Positions 1-12,164 are shown, counted from the first letter of the stretch. The stretch is DNA of 64,000 bases from Notospermus geniculatus (GCA_002633025.1 NMRB01000023.1:399997-463996), one strand, 5' to 3'. The notes: generated by a model not told the origin, from the letters alone. Made by a program: numbers and translations.

Positions 1-284
1 ACGCTGTGGTTATATCCACGGATCTCCGTGTACGATGGCCTGGGAATTACCCAATCGGTACACGGAGAGGATAACCCGAACTGGCCAATGAAATGCTTCC
101 ATGGGCACAATGGGAAATTCAAATGAATTTTTGTATCATCTAGCGTAATTTTCAATAAAAATTATTGATGAAAATGTTAATTTAAAAGCACTACCAGGAT
201 GAAAAATGTTATATCAATGCGTTTTCTGGGCAAGATAGGCCTACTAGTACAAGTATGTAATGATTTCCACTCTGGATCCAACAG

Positions 285-440
285 CCTCATCGGCCAAGTG
301 GTTAGCGTGCGTGGTCCCGTGGAGGGCTGCTACTTGAACTGACGAATAGAGGTTCGAATCTCACAGTGATTTTTCATTTCGTTAGGGTCTCTTTTTTATT
401 TTTTTATTTTATTTCTTCATCTCCTTTTTTCTTGCGGCCT
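285..440 (+). repeat. tRNA-derived SINE-like copy
   Basis: A box-A-like stretch (GGCCAAGTGGTTAGCG near 293) and a box-B-like stretch (GAGGTTCGAATCTC near 350) are spaced as in a tRNA gene, and a T-rich tract follows from about 370. The bases flanking the boxes do not pair as an acceptor stem, so this is better read as a tRNA-derived SINE or a decayed tRNA-like copy than a working tRNA. Confidence 0.6.
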
Positions 441-593
441 GCCATCATTATCAATCTCGTGTGACTATGTATTTGACAGTTATGATGAACAAAACATGCA
501 TCGTGCAACAATTTTCATTCAGGTTGCACGGAACGAATGTCCGTCCGTGCACCAAAATATGAGTTTTTTCTACTTGTGGATGACACAAATCCG

Positions 594-816
594 TGTACCT
601 CTAGGCGAATGTTGCTGCCTTCCGTACACAGATCCGTGTATATAACTCCTGATTTTTCTACATTTGGTACACGGATCCGTGTACCCAAGGCGAATGTTGG
701 CGCCTTCCGTACACGGATCCGTGCATATAACTCCTGATTTTTCTACATTTGGTACACGGATCCGTGTACCTAAGGCGAAGGTTCCCGCCTTCCGTACACG
801 GATCCGTGGAAATAAC
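594..816. repeat. Tandem repeat of about 86 bp built around an 18-bp palindrome
   Basis: About 2.6 units with a period of 85-86 bp (unit starts near 596, 682 and 767). Each unit carries two copies of the perfect palindrome GTACACGGATCCGTGTAC or a one-base variant, separated by a conserved spacer ending in TTTTTCTACATTT. A related degenerate piece sits at 12-70. Short open frames across this stretch simply follow the repeat and are not genes. Confidence 0.85.
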
Positions 817-1696
817 CCCGGCCTTCTAAAAAGCGTCCTCCTCGATTGTTCAAATTGCATCACGCAAGCAGAATGAACGCAAGCCACGTGGTAATGTTTT
901 GCTCCCATTGCTTTATTGACCTCAATGACGTCATGAACTAAAAATAACCAAATTCCAGCTAAAACGAGTTCACCTCGTGCCTGGAATTCAGGTGCTCTGA
1001 AATTGCGCCTATTCTTTGCACAGTGAAGGGGCAAGAATTGCCAACGTTCGGGTTAGTTGAATAAAGGTAAGTACGGAAACTGTTTGCACAAATACTCAAT
1101 GAAATTCACTGCACTGAACAATAAAAAGCCTTCTTTCTTCACACATGTTTACAACGTGACTCGATTCTCCCAATTGAAAGGGGTGTGGCTATGAGAATTT
1201 TCCAGCGAGTTGATTGCGTCAAAATCTGCTGACGTCATTCGCCACGTGACTTTGATGGATCCGACTCCATTTTGACAGAACCAAAACACAAACATTTCAA
1301 GTCCTTGAGGAATCCAGAGTTGTCCTTTTTCATCCCGATTTTCCAATATTGATTAGTGTCCTATATTCGACTAGAAGGTATTTATCAAAGGAGGAGGACC
1401 TGGTCGTTTGCTTGAAGCAGTTTTTAAGACATAATTTTGAAGGTAAGTGTGATTTTGGTCGCTTTGTTTTCTGTTCGAGAAACTTCCTTGTCATCGTGTT
1501 GAGGTTGAGTCGATTACAAAATGGCAGTTCGCTGACCCTGGTTTCTTGGAAATTCACCTTCCATATTCAAAGGTTTCTGCCCCGTCCCTGCATCAAAATC
1601 CATTCACGACATAAGAGTTTTCATGTTGGAGTAACCCAGAATAGCGATGCAGTTGAAATGAGTGGTGTCATTGTCGTTTAGGNAAAATTTTTTAAA

Positions 1697-1927
1697 TTGA
1701 GAGACACTATAACCATTCGACCAACGAGAAAACACAATAAGCAGATTTTTAAGGAACAGTCAAGACTGAATGTCCGAAAATACAGCTTTTCCCAGAGAGT
1801 TTTGGAGGACTGGAACAATTTAAAGCAAGAGGACATTGATGCCAAGACGATAAATAGCTTCAAGACATCATTACAGAAATATTTCGGCGCATGCCCACAA
1901 CACCCGGGGTTTACACAAGACAAATAA
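1697..1927 (+). mobile_element. Truncated LINE, C-terminal tail of a reverse transcriptase ORF
   Basis: The 76-residue open frame ends with a pattern typical of the tail of non-LTR retrotransposon ORF2: a basic stretch, then SRLNVRKYSFSQRV, a W-N-x-L segment, and NSFKTSLQKY before the stop. Nothing of the polymerase core is visible upstream. An ambiguous base (1683) sits just before the fragment, so the 5' break may be an assembly feature. This is a dead-on-arrival 5'-truncated copy by inference. Which clade (CR1-like or other) cannot be decided from this tail. Confidence 0.65.
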
Positions 1928-1942
1928 GTCTTCCTTACCCCG

Positions 1943-1977
1943 AAGCATTCAGGTAATTCAGGTAATTCAGGTAACAC
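1943..1977. repeat. Short 9-bp tandem repeat
   Basis: Three to four copies of a 9-bp unit (AATTCAGGT) directly downstream of the LINE tail. It may be the 3'-terminal microsatellite of the retroelement, since several LINE clades end in such repeats. Confidence 0.6.
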
Positions 1978-1979
1978 GT

Positions 1980-3226
1980 GATCGCATTGTTTATGTTTTG
2001 GTTCCACACGCGCGAGAAAATGGGGGGGGGGGGAGAAAGGAGTGCTGTGATGCTCATTTTAAGCCCAAATGTCATCATCCGAAGATATGACTGGTGATTT
2101 TGGTAGCACCAAGTAGCTTGTCCCACGAGATGACAAGTTCGTTTTTGCCCTGTTGTGAAACACATCAGCTGTTTCATTTTGATTCTGAAATTTTATCATA
2201 ATTTATGTGACCTTTTAAGAGTGAAGGTTGCAAGTGCTGTTCAGTTGAACCCATTGACCTGATCTAATGGTAATACCAGGGACAGGGTCATGATTTAGCT
2301 TCTGAACACAGTTTATCCCTCATTGCTTAGCACCTGGCTGTTCATGACCAAGTAATTAAAAATAAATGACCTTTAGGCCTAGGCCTATAGGCCTACCATT
2401 TGTGGTGGCAGCTAGCCCTGCCTCGGTCTATGAAAATAGCCTGATGTTGCATCTGACATGTCCATACCATATAGGGCCTAGGCCAAATGTGAAGTGAGTT
2501 TCTTTTACTGAAAATCCTGTAAAAGACATGATATTGAAAATGAAATTGAAAATAATTTTGAGGGGAACTCCCTCTTGTCATAATCAGAAATAGACATTAT
2601 TGATAAATAGATATTATCAATCTTTCTATTTTCAGTTCTCTGCTGATTAGTTCCATTAACCAGAGAAACGTCGTCGTCTTGGCATTTTGTCAGGCCGGAG
2701 GCCAACAAATGTAGGAATTCTGGTCAGACAGCTCCGTTGTTTCTGCTGGCAGATCAGCGGTACACCCCTGCACCGATGACTGTCGATGGCAATGTAGCTA
2801 TGAAAGGGGTATGGCATCCATTCTTCCGTTATATCTGTTGTCTTTCATCTTACAAAGAATTCTAGGCCTAGTACTGGTAATTCAATTGTAATGGGCCTAA
2901 TGACTTTTATTCCTCCATTTGAACCCAAGTCTGCCAAAGACACCTCTCTATAGAATACACCTAAGCTCAGTCCCAAATTGATCATTCTATTCATTGCTCT
3001 CTGTAATAGTGAGGACAAAGTCAATTAATGATAGCAACTGCCCGTCCCAATAGTGCCCTTCCTAGTGAGGTTTCTCTGTACTTCCAATACAGCTTCCCAT
3101 GCTCCTGCTGCAGCACCCAGAATGTCAAAGTCTGGAGTCTTGTTAACTACTAAAACTAGCATGTGGTGAAGCCCCACACAACATATGGATGGAAAATTTG
3201 CAATTGTTTTTCTTCTTTCTCTTCAG
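1980..3226. other. Region upstream of CREBRF without recognisable gene
   Basis: About 1.2 kb of AT-rich sequence with scattered GGCCTAGGCC motifs. It ends at a splice acceptor (TTCTCTTCAG near 3226). It presumably contains intron and possibly 5' untranslated sequence of CREBRF; no coding exon was recognised. Confidence 0.5.
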
Positions 3227-3256
3227 CCTGTTGTCAACAAGAATCAGACTCCAAGC

Positions 3257-6200
3257 ATGGAACTGATGTCAAGTGGCACTGTGCTGGATTTGTCACAGTT
3301 ATCCTTTCCTATGGACCACCAGTTGAGTCCCGATTTGAGCATGTACGCGTCCAGTCCAAACTCACTCTACATGTATGAACAGGAGCGAAATGACATGCAG
3401 AATTCCTTCAATGCGAGATGTTCAACAGGGTCCCGCTACCGGAACAGTATGTCAGAATCAAGCGACACAGTGCCGGTGGAGGGTATGGAGATGGAGTATA
3501 TCAAAATGCCGGATTTCCTGTCCAGTTCATACAGTTCATGTGACGCGAGTACACCTTTAGATGCGATGGCGCAACCAGAGACAATGTGGGAGGGAGGCAA
3601 TTTCAACAGCCCTGGCTGTGGGAATGTAAAAATGGAGGATGTGTTCCAGACAGATACAATTGTTAACAAAGGCCCAACACTCGCGGCACTGAACTCTGAA
3701 TGTGACGAGTCAATTTTCGATGACATAGAAAGTGTAATTCGAGACGACCTAGCCACATCCGACACAGTTGCTTCAGATTCCACGCTCAGCGCTGCCACCT
3801 GTGAGGACGCCAAGCCGAAGATTGTCCAAGCCGTTTGTAACAAGCCTCAGTCATTCTTCTCAGCTGTGTCGCTTTCGAATCAGATGCCGATTCAGTCGAC
3901 TGCCACTTCTTTTACATCTACTGCCCCTGTTCCCCACGACCACGAATCAGCTCCTGACAATAAGACATCCCTTCACAGACTTCTCATGCAGAAATCAATC
4001 GGTGACATGCCTGCCCTCAATGTGCCTAGTCAACAACAATGCTCGCTTCAAAGTCCAAATACGACAATTACCAACAATTCCAAAGTTGGTTCGAGGCGAC
4101 CTCTGACGGTTGATGATCAGAAATGGGCTGAGGTTAAACGTTTTTTGCATGAGGACAGCACCCCTGCTACCACAGCAACTAAACTAGAAGCAGGTATTGT
4201 GGGTGGAGGCAGTAGACAGCGACATGGTGAGTCATTTTTTTAATCAGATTATTATTTTGTTATCAATATCTGTCTTCAGGAAGGAATGATTTCAAATAGC
4301 TTGATATGCTGGGCAGATGGATTGATTTTATGATGTTGTCCAACAAGGTTGTACTTGCTCAGGATTAGTTGAAATTACTGACTAATTTCTAACTGCCCTC
4401 TCAGAAGTAAGTTTTCAATTGTGTAAATAAAACTGGATAAAAGACTTGAGGATTCAGTCAGTTGGTGGTGAATTTTCATCTTTAACTAACAACTCCTAAA
4501 GCATCTCTTTCAGTGACAGAGTGAACAGATATGTACATCTCTAAAACCAATCTGATAGTTTCAGTTCGTATCTGGTTGCAGATTCAAATGCATCTAGCAC
4601 AGTGTCACACATGTCACATGTGTCGCGTATCAAGGAAGAATTAGACTCGCACGATGAAGGTTTTGGTAGTGAGCACGGTGAGAGTGACGCCGATTGTGAC
4701 GAACATGACTGGCTCTCGGAATCTGGTATGCGAGTAATGCAGCCTGTCATTAGTTAGTTAGTTCCCGATGCTTCTGTAGTGGGCCAAACTAGTTGGTCTC
4801 ATCTCAAGGTTTCTTTCCTTTCTCCTCTTTCTTCCCCTTTCAGAGCCTATGATACAGCCATGTAGATTAATGTATCCTTGTAAATACACATGTTAAATCC
4901 ATTGTTGGGGATTCACCCCTCTACCTTGTAACCTCCTTACTGACTGTTCCTTTTGATGGCTGCGTATCCACCTCATCTTTTTCACTTCTATCTACCGTAA
5001 ATAATCCTTCTTTGCCATATGATCCAAACATGCTTGATGTAATCCAGTACTCTGAGTCAATCTCTTGACTAAAAGTGTTGTAGTGTTGGATATTTGCAGT
5101 TGTAAGCCTTGCCCTTTTTTGAATTTCCCATTCTAAAACTTTCCCTTACTTTTTGCAGACCTAGATGAAAGTTTTGACCACCTGTACACCCCAAGTCGAT
5201 CCCACTCTGACCGTCACAAAGAACCACTTTATTTCTGGCAGTATAATGCTCAATCTAAAGGTCCAAAACAGTCTCGTTTATGTATCCCAGTTTCGTCAGT
5301 TGATCCACATGTTCTGCACAGTTTCGAGGACCCAGTTTTTGACCCAGAACATAGAGACAGTACGATAAGACATGGTGGGAAAGCAAGGCGAGGCGATGGA
5401 AACGATATTCAGCCAAATCCCAAGAAACTTCATCAGATTGGCAATGAACTGCGGCAATTGTCTCAAGTTATCGGCGATTTGTCTCCCAGTGGTAATGTGC
5501 CAGTGAGTGTCAGAAACAAGTCAAAACGGGAGAAGAACAAACTGGCTTCCAGGTGAGTTTTTCGTATGGATAGATTTTTATCATCAGACATGACACCGTA
5601 ACTATATATTGGCTTCAGATTGTATTTGGTGTTGACCCATTGGATTTTGTTTTCTTCTGCAGGGCTTGNTTTTTGTGTACAAAAAAGCGAGAGCATGCAA
5701 AACAATCAGAAGAATATATCACCTTTACACAACGATGTGTATCACGATCTCCTCCCCTATTTATTTTGAACCGTATGTAATCCTTCATCACCGAGAAATA
5801 AGCAGAAAAGTCCAGAATTGCCCCGTAGGCCGTAGCAGACGAGTCAGGTCGCCATTTTGTTTGATCCACGCATAACCGACGTGTATGGAGATACGATGTG
5901 TGTACACACATGTACTGTTCAGGTAGCCTTCTTGGGACTAAATAAAGGGATGCCTTATGGATGAGTTGATAATTGGGGTCAGTGTTGATGGTGAAAATAC
6001 ATGTAGGCCATCGCCGCATTTGGGTTATCAGTATTGTCCAGTGGGTTCAGTGTTACGGCTATGGTTGTCTATGATCATGGGTTCGATCCCGGGTGGTGGA
6101 AGAAATTTTTTTCTCCATTTCTTTTCTTTTATTCACAAAGATTTTCTCTGTTTGGATGTAAGGACTTGTCCTGCTATCGAGTTTCCGCTGCCCAAACCAA

Positions 6201-7711
6201 ACATCTATACCCCCAGCAACTAACTGCAGTCTCATGATCTGAACGTCACTTCGTGAACCCGGTAGCCACCAGGCTTGTGTTTTCTTCTGCAGGGCTTGTC
6301 GCTTGAAGAAGAAGGCGCAACATGAGGCAAATAAAGTGAAACTTTTTGGATTGGAACAAGAGCATCGTAAGTTAACTCAAGCTGTGGTATTCAAGTCAGT
6401 TTTGGGGCAAGCCTCTCATCCTTCTGTGTGTTTGTCAGTATTATAATTTATATACTGCCATGAGACTTGTGAAATGTCTTTAAAAAAGCAGTACAACTGT
6501 GAAATAACTTATTATGGATTTTGCTCTCAGTTTTCGCTCAGTGAGTTAAACGATTGATACTGATAGAGATAGAAAATGATATTCATTGTATCCACGTTTT
6601 CAAATTCCAGGGCAGCTGATGCTAGTGCTGAAAGGGATAAAGCAAGAAATGGTGGAACGTATCAGAAATCCTGACAAAGCCTGCTCTGAAAAGTTGGCAG
6701 AGAAATTGGACCAACTTTATAAAGAAAATTTAAGTAAGTATGTGTGCACATGGCAAAGGAACCATGGGTTGATAGACCTTTAATTGCCATCACATTGAAT
6801 AACTACCCGGTATAGAATGCTGTGACAACGGCTGGAAAGAACGATCAGATGTGTTCAAAATACAAATGTGCTGTGAGTTTCCTCAATGAATGATGAATCA
6901 GAAATTCGTCGTCTCAAACCTAGTGATGCTCTTGAGTATCCCCAGTATTTAACTTTTTCGCGGAAGGTAATTTTCTGGCAAGTTTATGATCAGAACAAAG
7001 GTAATGATAGATGAAAAAGTACTGTAGCTCCCAAGGCGGTTGATTTCTTTTTCAGCGGACATGATAGCTGGCCACTCACATGAATATGTTCAGTATGTGT
7101 TGAGTAAAGTGTCCGCAGGCGACCCGTATGGCGGTTTACGGATTAACTAATTCGTGTCACTGTCTTCGGAGGAGCGCTTGGGAGGATTGATTCGATCATT
7201 GGGACATATAAAACTCTTAGTCTTAAATGGAACGTTGAGGGATGGGGTAACCTCCTAATCAACGAGATTGATCGTCATTTGTTGAAGTTAAGAGTCACCT
7301 GTTTGGCCTCTGCTTACTATGAGGGAATTCCTTCCTGAAGAGAGGGGATGTCATGAGTTGTGCATTGCTGGTGAAAAACTTTCGGCTAATTCAAATCCTC
7401 AAGAAGCAGCTCATGGGGAGCCACGTGTCTGAAAGGGGTGTCTCACCTGTACCTGGTCGAGCCTTGGTACACATACCTGAGGGATACAGACCAGGCATGC
7501 CAGGGATTGAGAAACACACGAAGACGTTTGCAGCGAAATGTTACTATCGGTATGTAATTATTCATCTTTCTGAACGTACTTTGCAATTCCAGGATCAATG
7601 ATTGCAGGCCACTCTGCAGAGTTCGTGAATATGGTTGTGGAGTCCGTGAAAGGAGGCGACCCAGCAGGTGGACTAGATCTAGAGATGGCAGAAGACAGTT
7701 CCACCGAATGA
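3257..7711 (+). CDS. CREBRF: CREB3 regulatory factor (CREBRF / Luman recruitment factor), bZIP protein
   Basis: Coding exons: 3257-4226, 4582-4725, 5159-5552, 6293-6366, 6611-6733, then either 7056-7150 or 7593-7711. Both versions close in frame (599 and 607 aa; the human protein is about 640). Family marks in order: an N-terminal stretch with [11 protein letters not shown], an acidic block with HDEGFGSEH, then [15 protein letters not shown], then the basic region [19 protein letters not shown] split by an intron inside SR|ACR, a weak leucine zipper, and a C-terminal GHSxE(Y/F)V...GDPxGG box. In vertebrates CREBRF binds CREB3/Luman and promotes its turnover and acts in stress and metabolic control; that role is family knowledge. 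The start ATG follows a splice acceptor at 3226, so the upstream exon is probably non-coding. The region between exons 3 and 4 contains a 20-bp duplication of the acceptor. Confidence 0.93.
5649..6298. repeat. Direct repeat copying the exon-4 splice acceptor of CREBRF around a ~610-bp insert
   Basis: The 20 bases spanning the true acceptor and first six exon bases (6279-6298, GTTTTCTTCTGCAGGGCTTG) occur identically at 5649-5668, immediately before an unresolved N at 5669. The intervening sequence carries a tRNA-like SINE. It could be a target-site duplication of a retroelement inserted at the intron/exon border or a local assembly duplication. The upstream copy makes a decoy acceptor with only a fragment of the exon. 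Confidence 0.75.
6030..6130 (+). repeat. tRNA-derived SINE-like copy in CREBRF intron
   Basis: Box-A-like TCCAGTGGGTTCAGTGTT near 6035 and box-B GGGTTCGATCCC near 6080 with tRNA-like spacing, followed by a T-rich tract. It lies inside the insert flanked by the duplicated splice acceptor. Confidence 0.6.
7056..7150 (+). CDS. CREBRF: CREBRF alternative terminal exon A
   Basis: Preceded by a good acceptor (TTTCTTTTTCAG). Joined to the 6733 donor (phase 1) it reads [16 protein letters not shown]... and ends GGLRIN-stop. The C-terminus resembles the vertebrate GGLxGLRI ending more than exon B does. It is homologous to the exon at 7593-7711, so the two are duplicates and either can finish the protein. 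Confidence 0.85.
7593..7711 (+). CDS. CREBRF: CREBRF alternative terminal exon B
   Basis: Acceptor GCAATTCCAG; joined to the same phase-1 donor at 6733 it reads [16 protein letters not shown]... and ends with an acidic tail [10 protein letters not shown]-stop. Core residues (MIAGHS, E-aromatic-V, GDPxGGL) match exon A, while the extreme C-terminus is different. Both exons keep an open frame and a stop, so neither looks decayed. Confidence 0.85.
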
Positions 7712-7997
7712 ATTCAGAATATGGGACTAATACAAAGTTAAGTGTGTATAAAATCAAGACCTGTATGAGAGGGGAAGTATTTTTTTCTGTGACCAAGTTT
7801 TTTATGTGCATATTCGTTATTTATCGTATTACAAGATAGCGTACCCAAGCTCTACTCTGCAAATTTGTGACTGCAAACTTGTGGGTAAAGAATGTGTAGG
7901 AAACATGCCCTGCATTCTATATCACTTTCAAGGTCGTTGCACCCCACAAATACAGCTCCAAAATGTTAAAATGTTTTGGGAGTAATGTTTGTGATAT

Positions 7998-8310
7998 GCG
8001 ACCCTCCGCTACAAAACCAGTGTTAAGTCGCACGGAAAATGAGCCTAAACGGACTGACATGACACCAGGAGATAATGAAAGAAATAGAATCGCCCAGACT
8101 TCACTATGGACAGACAGTACTGAAATTGACAAATGTGACCCTCCACCACAAAACCAGTCATCAGTCACTCTGAAGTTGGCAAGTTGGGACTGTCTGTCTA
8201 TTGTGAAGTGTGAGTGATTCTATTTCTGTCTTTATCTCCTGGTGTCATGTCAGTAAGTTTAGGCTCATTTTCCGTGCAACTTAACACTGGTTTTGTAGTG
8301 GAGAGTCACA
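7998..8310. mobile_element. Fold-back MITE, CACAAAACCAGT family (compound copy)
   Basis: Roughly 100-bp arms (GCGACCCTCCGCTACAAAAC... against the reverse complement ending at 8310) enclose a second partial copy starting near 8134. The arms share the motifs CACGGAAAATGAGCCTAA and GACACCAGGAGATAA. Related copies lie at 45508-45716, 47047-47256 and 47829-48028. Confidence 0.75.
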
Positions 8311-8319
8311 AATATGATG

Positions 8320-10560
8320 GAAATTCATCTGCAGGCACTGCTTGATGTTGGATGGTACCTTAGGTTTTATATTGTTACAGTGTATAAAAATGTCTTGATC
8401 TGTTGTATAATTTTCAAGATTCGGTTCATATGGTGTAAGTGTTGGAGTTATTGGATGTTCGTAATTAATATTAAAAAAAAACATTCATTGGATCCTCATC
8501 AAGGTAAACTGATAACTAGTGAAGGTCCATGTATTCCCGGATTTGTAGCCCGAAATAAGTGAATCAGCCTTCTTGAGTTTTTTTTGTGTATCTGTATATA
8601 AGTAGGAAGAAAGCCACTGTAAATACATCATCTCGGTTCACTTCAGTGTATTATACTTACTAATGCTGACTGAATCAGTCTTGCACGCTAGTCAGCCAGA
8701 AGGATTATTCTGAATTCACGCCACGTGTGTCAGCTCCCCGACTAAGTGCAAGACTGTTATACATGTAGTTTCACACATTCGTTGTGCTCAAGTAAATGGC
8801 GAAGAATTAAGGAAAGTGTGCATATGATGTGCAAATATCTAGTCCAGTGTTTGGCAGCTAGCAGACAAAATGGTATCAATTGTACCATTAATATAGGTTT
8901 ACATGTAAGTGCCTTCAATGCAATAGAAAACGCAGCCAGTGTCAAACCGTACCGATGTTCAAGTTAATGTTGAAATTCTCTTGTAGCATGACCAATTTAA
9001 TGATTGCCGAATCTCTCTGAAGCCAATAGTGTAAACCAGGATCAGAGCTCATTTTACCTCTTTTGCAAACATGGGCTTCAGGAATGCCAAGTCCGTCACT
9101 AGTGCATTTTCAAGTTGAAAAAAGTTTGCAATATGGATCCAATCTTAGCAAATCACTGGATGAGGGTGATTTTCTGATTTGCTAGTGGGTAACTCTGGCC
9201 CTGGTAAACATTAGGAACGGTCATCCTGTTAGGAGTTTGACTACTTGCCATTTCTCCATTGCAAGTAATAGATGTACATGTACAAAGTGATTGAGAGCTG
9301 CTAATACAAAATATGGGATGCACAATGAATGACGTCCTTCAGTGTGTACAGTTTACAGATCCTAATGGGTGTGAATTATGGCATTGACATGATTGACCTT
9401 CAAACTTGTGAAAAAAGGATGATGGATGTGTAGTGAATACACACCTGCCATGCCACAAAATGGTGGTCTTGTAATTGGAAACTCCTGCCCAGTTCAGTAC
9501 ATGATACGGGGTTGTACTGATCGAAATTGAAAGATAAACTATGTCCGCATCCTTGTACATAATGTAAAAAGTAACAGTGTGGAGATGGTGATGTAAATAT
9601 GAATGCACATGGAAGTTGAATGATGGTTTTCTAGTTACATAATGTGCATTGGGACCACGATGCATCAGGATCGGCATGATGCAAAATGGAACTTAGGGTC
9701 AAATCTGCATCTACCCTTTGCAAGTTAAGATCATTCTTTAAGTATGATCCCATAATCAAGTTCTTATGGAGACAAGCCCTTGAGCAGGGCCCTCAATTGT
9801 ATCACAGTAGCAGCAGGGAGAGCGAGCAAGTGGGTAACCATCATTTAACAGAATGTTTCTTTCCATATGTGTAACTTGTTAACATTGCCGTTGATGTTGT
9901 AATAATGGAAATAATGGTGCTGATTGCTATTTTGAAGGCATTATTGGGATTTTCTTGTGTAGTGATAGAAGGCACAAATGATTAGCTCAGAAGCTGGACT
10001 TGTAGAGTTATCGTTGGTGTTTGTTTTCGACGTGAGCAGGGCTCAGTGTGCTTTTCGAGTCTTGATGAGCCTCATTTGGAAAGTTGCTGTCGGTCTATTT
10101 TCTTCCTTTTTCTTTTTCGTCTGTTGAAACACAAACCTTTGAGAAATGATAGTGAAATGCTGTTCTCAGTGAACAGGGAGGGATGACAGGGTTACACAGC
10201 TTACAGCTTCTTCATGAAAATGGCTTTCTCAAATTAAAGCTTTCTGATTCTGAAAATTGCTTGTAAAGACAGAATTGTTGTTCATTGTTTGACTTTCGTA
10301 TTCATTGCATTTATTGATAATTTTGTAAACTTGATGGATATAATCTTGTGGTCATGTGACCTCCGGATCATGTGACCTCTGGTTGTACCTAATAGGTGTT
10401 CAAATTGGGTTGCAGTCTTGCTGTCCATTTTTTACCATTATAAATAAGCTTGTTGTGATATTATACATTGTAGGACATGTCTTGGTTAAATTCATCAGTC
10501 TGCTGAGTTGAGGTGTGTATATTTGTAGTGGGTTACGAATTGCGGCATTAAGGGGCTTGG
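8320..10560. other. Intergenic stretch without recognisable gene
   Basis: No exon-like open frame with family resemblance, no clear terminal repeats. The first part is probably 3' untranslated or downstream sequence of CREBRF. Confidence 0.5.
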
Positions 10561-10950
10561 ATGGTTGAACACAGGTTGCTGTCAATAGAAATATTCATTG
10601 GAAACTACGGGACAATCATGTGGGTTAAATTTGGATGGTCGGGCCTGTGGTCTGCCTTGGCGAGCTGAACATATAAAGCATTTGGTCGATCAGAGTATTC
10701 GAGCCATAGAAATACATGTACCCGTACTGAGAAATACCCTGCAAATGTATGGCGTAGTTTGTTATCTATGTGGGGGGTGGGGGTAAGCATGAATTCACAT
10801 GTTAATTTTGATGTCCATCCACCTGGTGGTTATAAAATACCCATCCTTGTAAAACGTGCCAACACCCCACAATGTTTTGGCTTGTATTCAAAGTGAGTGG
10901 GTGTATATTTTTGCCATTCAAATTGCCTCCAGAATTGTGGATCTGAAAGC

Positions 10951-11059
10951 CCAGGGTCCATATTCATAACATACTTAAGTCAAAGTGTGATACTTATCTT
11001 TGATGTTGAACAATAGTGTCACACTTAGACTTAAGTAGTTTTATGAATATGGGCCCTGG
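10951..11059. repeat. Small palindromic element (CCAGGG...TATTCATAA...ACTTAAGT type)
   Basis: Arms CCAGGGTCCATATTCATAA and the reverse complement ending GAATATGGGCCCTGG fold back on each other with an internal AGTGTGA/TCACACT pair. A duplicate lies at 13645-13759; similar but distinct elements are at 47326-47435, 58319-58434 and 58473-58587. Confidence 0.75.
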
Positions 11060-11154
11060 TGTGGCAAAATAGATTTCATACTGCCTTCTATCAGCACAAT
11101 ATCAATTTCCAACATATAGTACATATCTTTTTCTATCTTGTATCACCTTGACTC

Positions 11155-11333
11155 TTAACCCTTTCGGGACTGAATAATTTTGGGAATAATCCGTCATGTC
11201 CTGATCATTTTGATAAGCTAATGATAAACAACAGGGTTTTTCTCGACCAGGACCATGGAGGCAACAATGGGAGACTGTAGATGGGCATCATCATGCCGTG
11301 CCATGACGATGAGATCTGTCCCGTAAGGGTTAA
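11155..11333. mobile_element. piggyBac-like MITE (TTAA flanked)
   Basis: Ends TTAA-CCCTTTCGGGAC and GTCCCGTAAGGG-TTAA are inverted repeats flanked by TTAA, the target duplicated by piggyBac transposases. No transposase inside (179 bp). The duplicated copy is 13855-14033. Confidence 0.75.
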
Positions 11334-12000
11334 AACATAATAGACTAATGCTGCAATCTACATTTCTCACCTCATTATAGACATGAAAGGGGTGATAATT
11401 TAACTATTTGTCAGGCCTGGTTGTTCAAAAGAGTGTTAGTTGCCTTGGTATTAATGCCATCCACAATGAATGTCAACAAATGGCACACGACGAGATTTTG
11501 AATAACCATTTCAAGAAGGATGTATATAAGAGGGTGATGTCCTATCCATGAATACATAAATGTAAAGTTGTTAAAATTCTATACCTTGTTTTGTATTCCT
11601 ACAATCTTGGAACAGGCTATTCAATGTGTTCAGCAGTTGTATATTGTGAAATAGTCAATTTCAATATTGTTGTTCCACGGATGGGACTCGGCGGTCCCGG
11701 ACTGGCTGTAAACATGTAAAGTTGGTGACTTTTACTCAGGGGAAGAGAAAGGTTTAAGTGAGCACACATGTCTTTCATGTAGATAGAAATTGAAGTTGTA
11801 AAAAGGCTGTACATAAGAATGTAAGTTTTTGCGAGAAGTAGAAGGATTGATTCCATATACATCAGTTGTATTTGTTTATTTCTTTTGTCAGAATCAGCGA
11901 CTGTCATTTTGCCCCGGGCTTTACGACTTGCAGTATCAAGGGAGCTTGATTTCCATACATGCCAGTGGCAATTTCCACAGCTCGAGAGATATCGTTGATT

Positions 12001-12164
12001 AAAGTCCGGCAACATCCAACTACGACCCAATGGAATGCGGAAGTTAGGAAATTGATAGTTGGATTTTCTACGGACCTCCTTGGTATGATGAAAAACCGCA
12101 AAGCTCTGCCACATTACATGAGTTCCGCATTCCATTGGGTCGTAGTTAGATGTTGCCGGACTTT
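12001..12164. repeat. Inverted repeat element with ~43-bp arms
   Basis: Arm AAAGTCCGGCAACATCCAAC... (12001-12043) is the near-exact reverse complement of 12122-12164. The equivalent in copy 2 (14701-14934) has the same arms but about 70 bp of extra, unrelated loop sequence. Confidence 0.8.

Noticed and set aside
285-372. Possible functional tRNA gene
   Set aside because: Box A and box B are present but the 5' and 3' flanks do not form an acceptor stem, and a SINE-like tail follows. The same applies to 6030, 16250, 32576, 43865, 44240 and 46180.
570-1034. 154-aa minus-strand open frame
   Set aside because: Half of it is a translation of the palindromic tandem repeat; no family resemblance.
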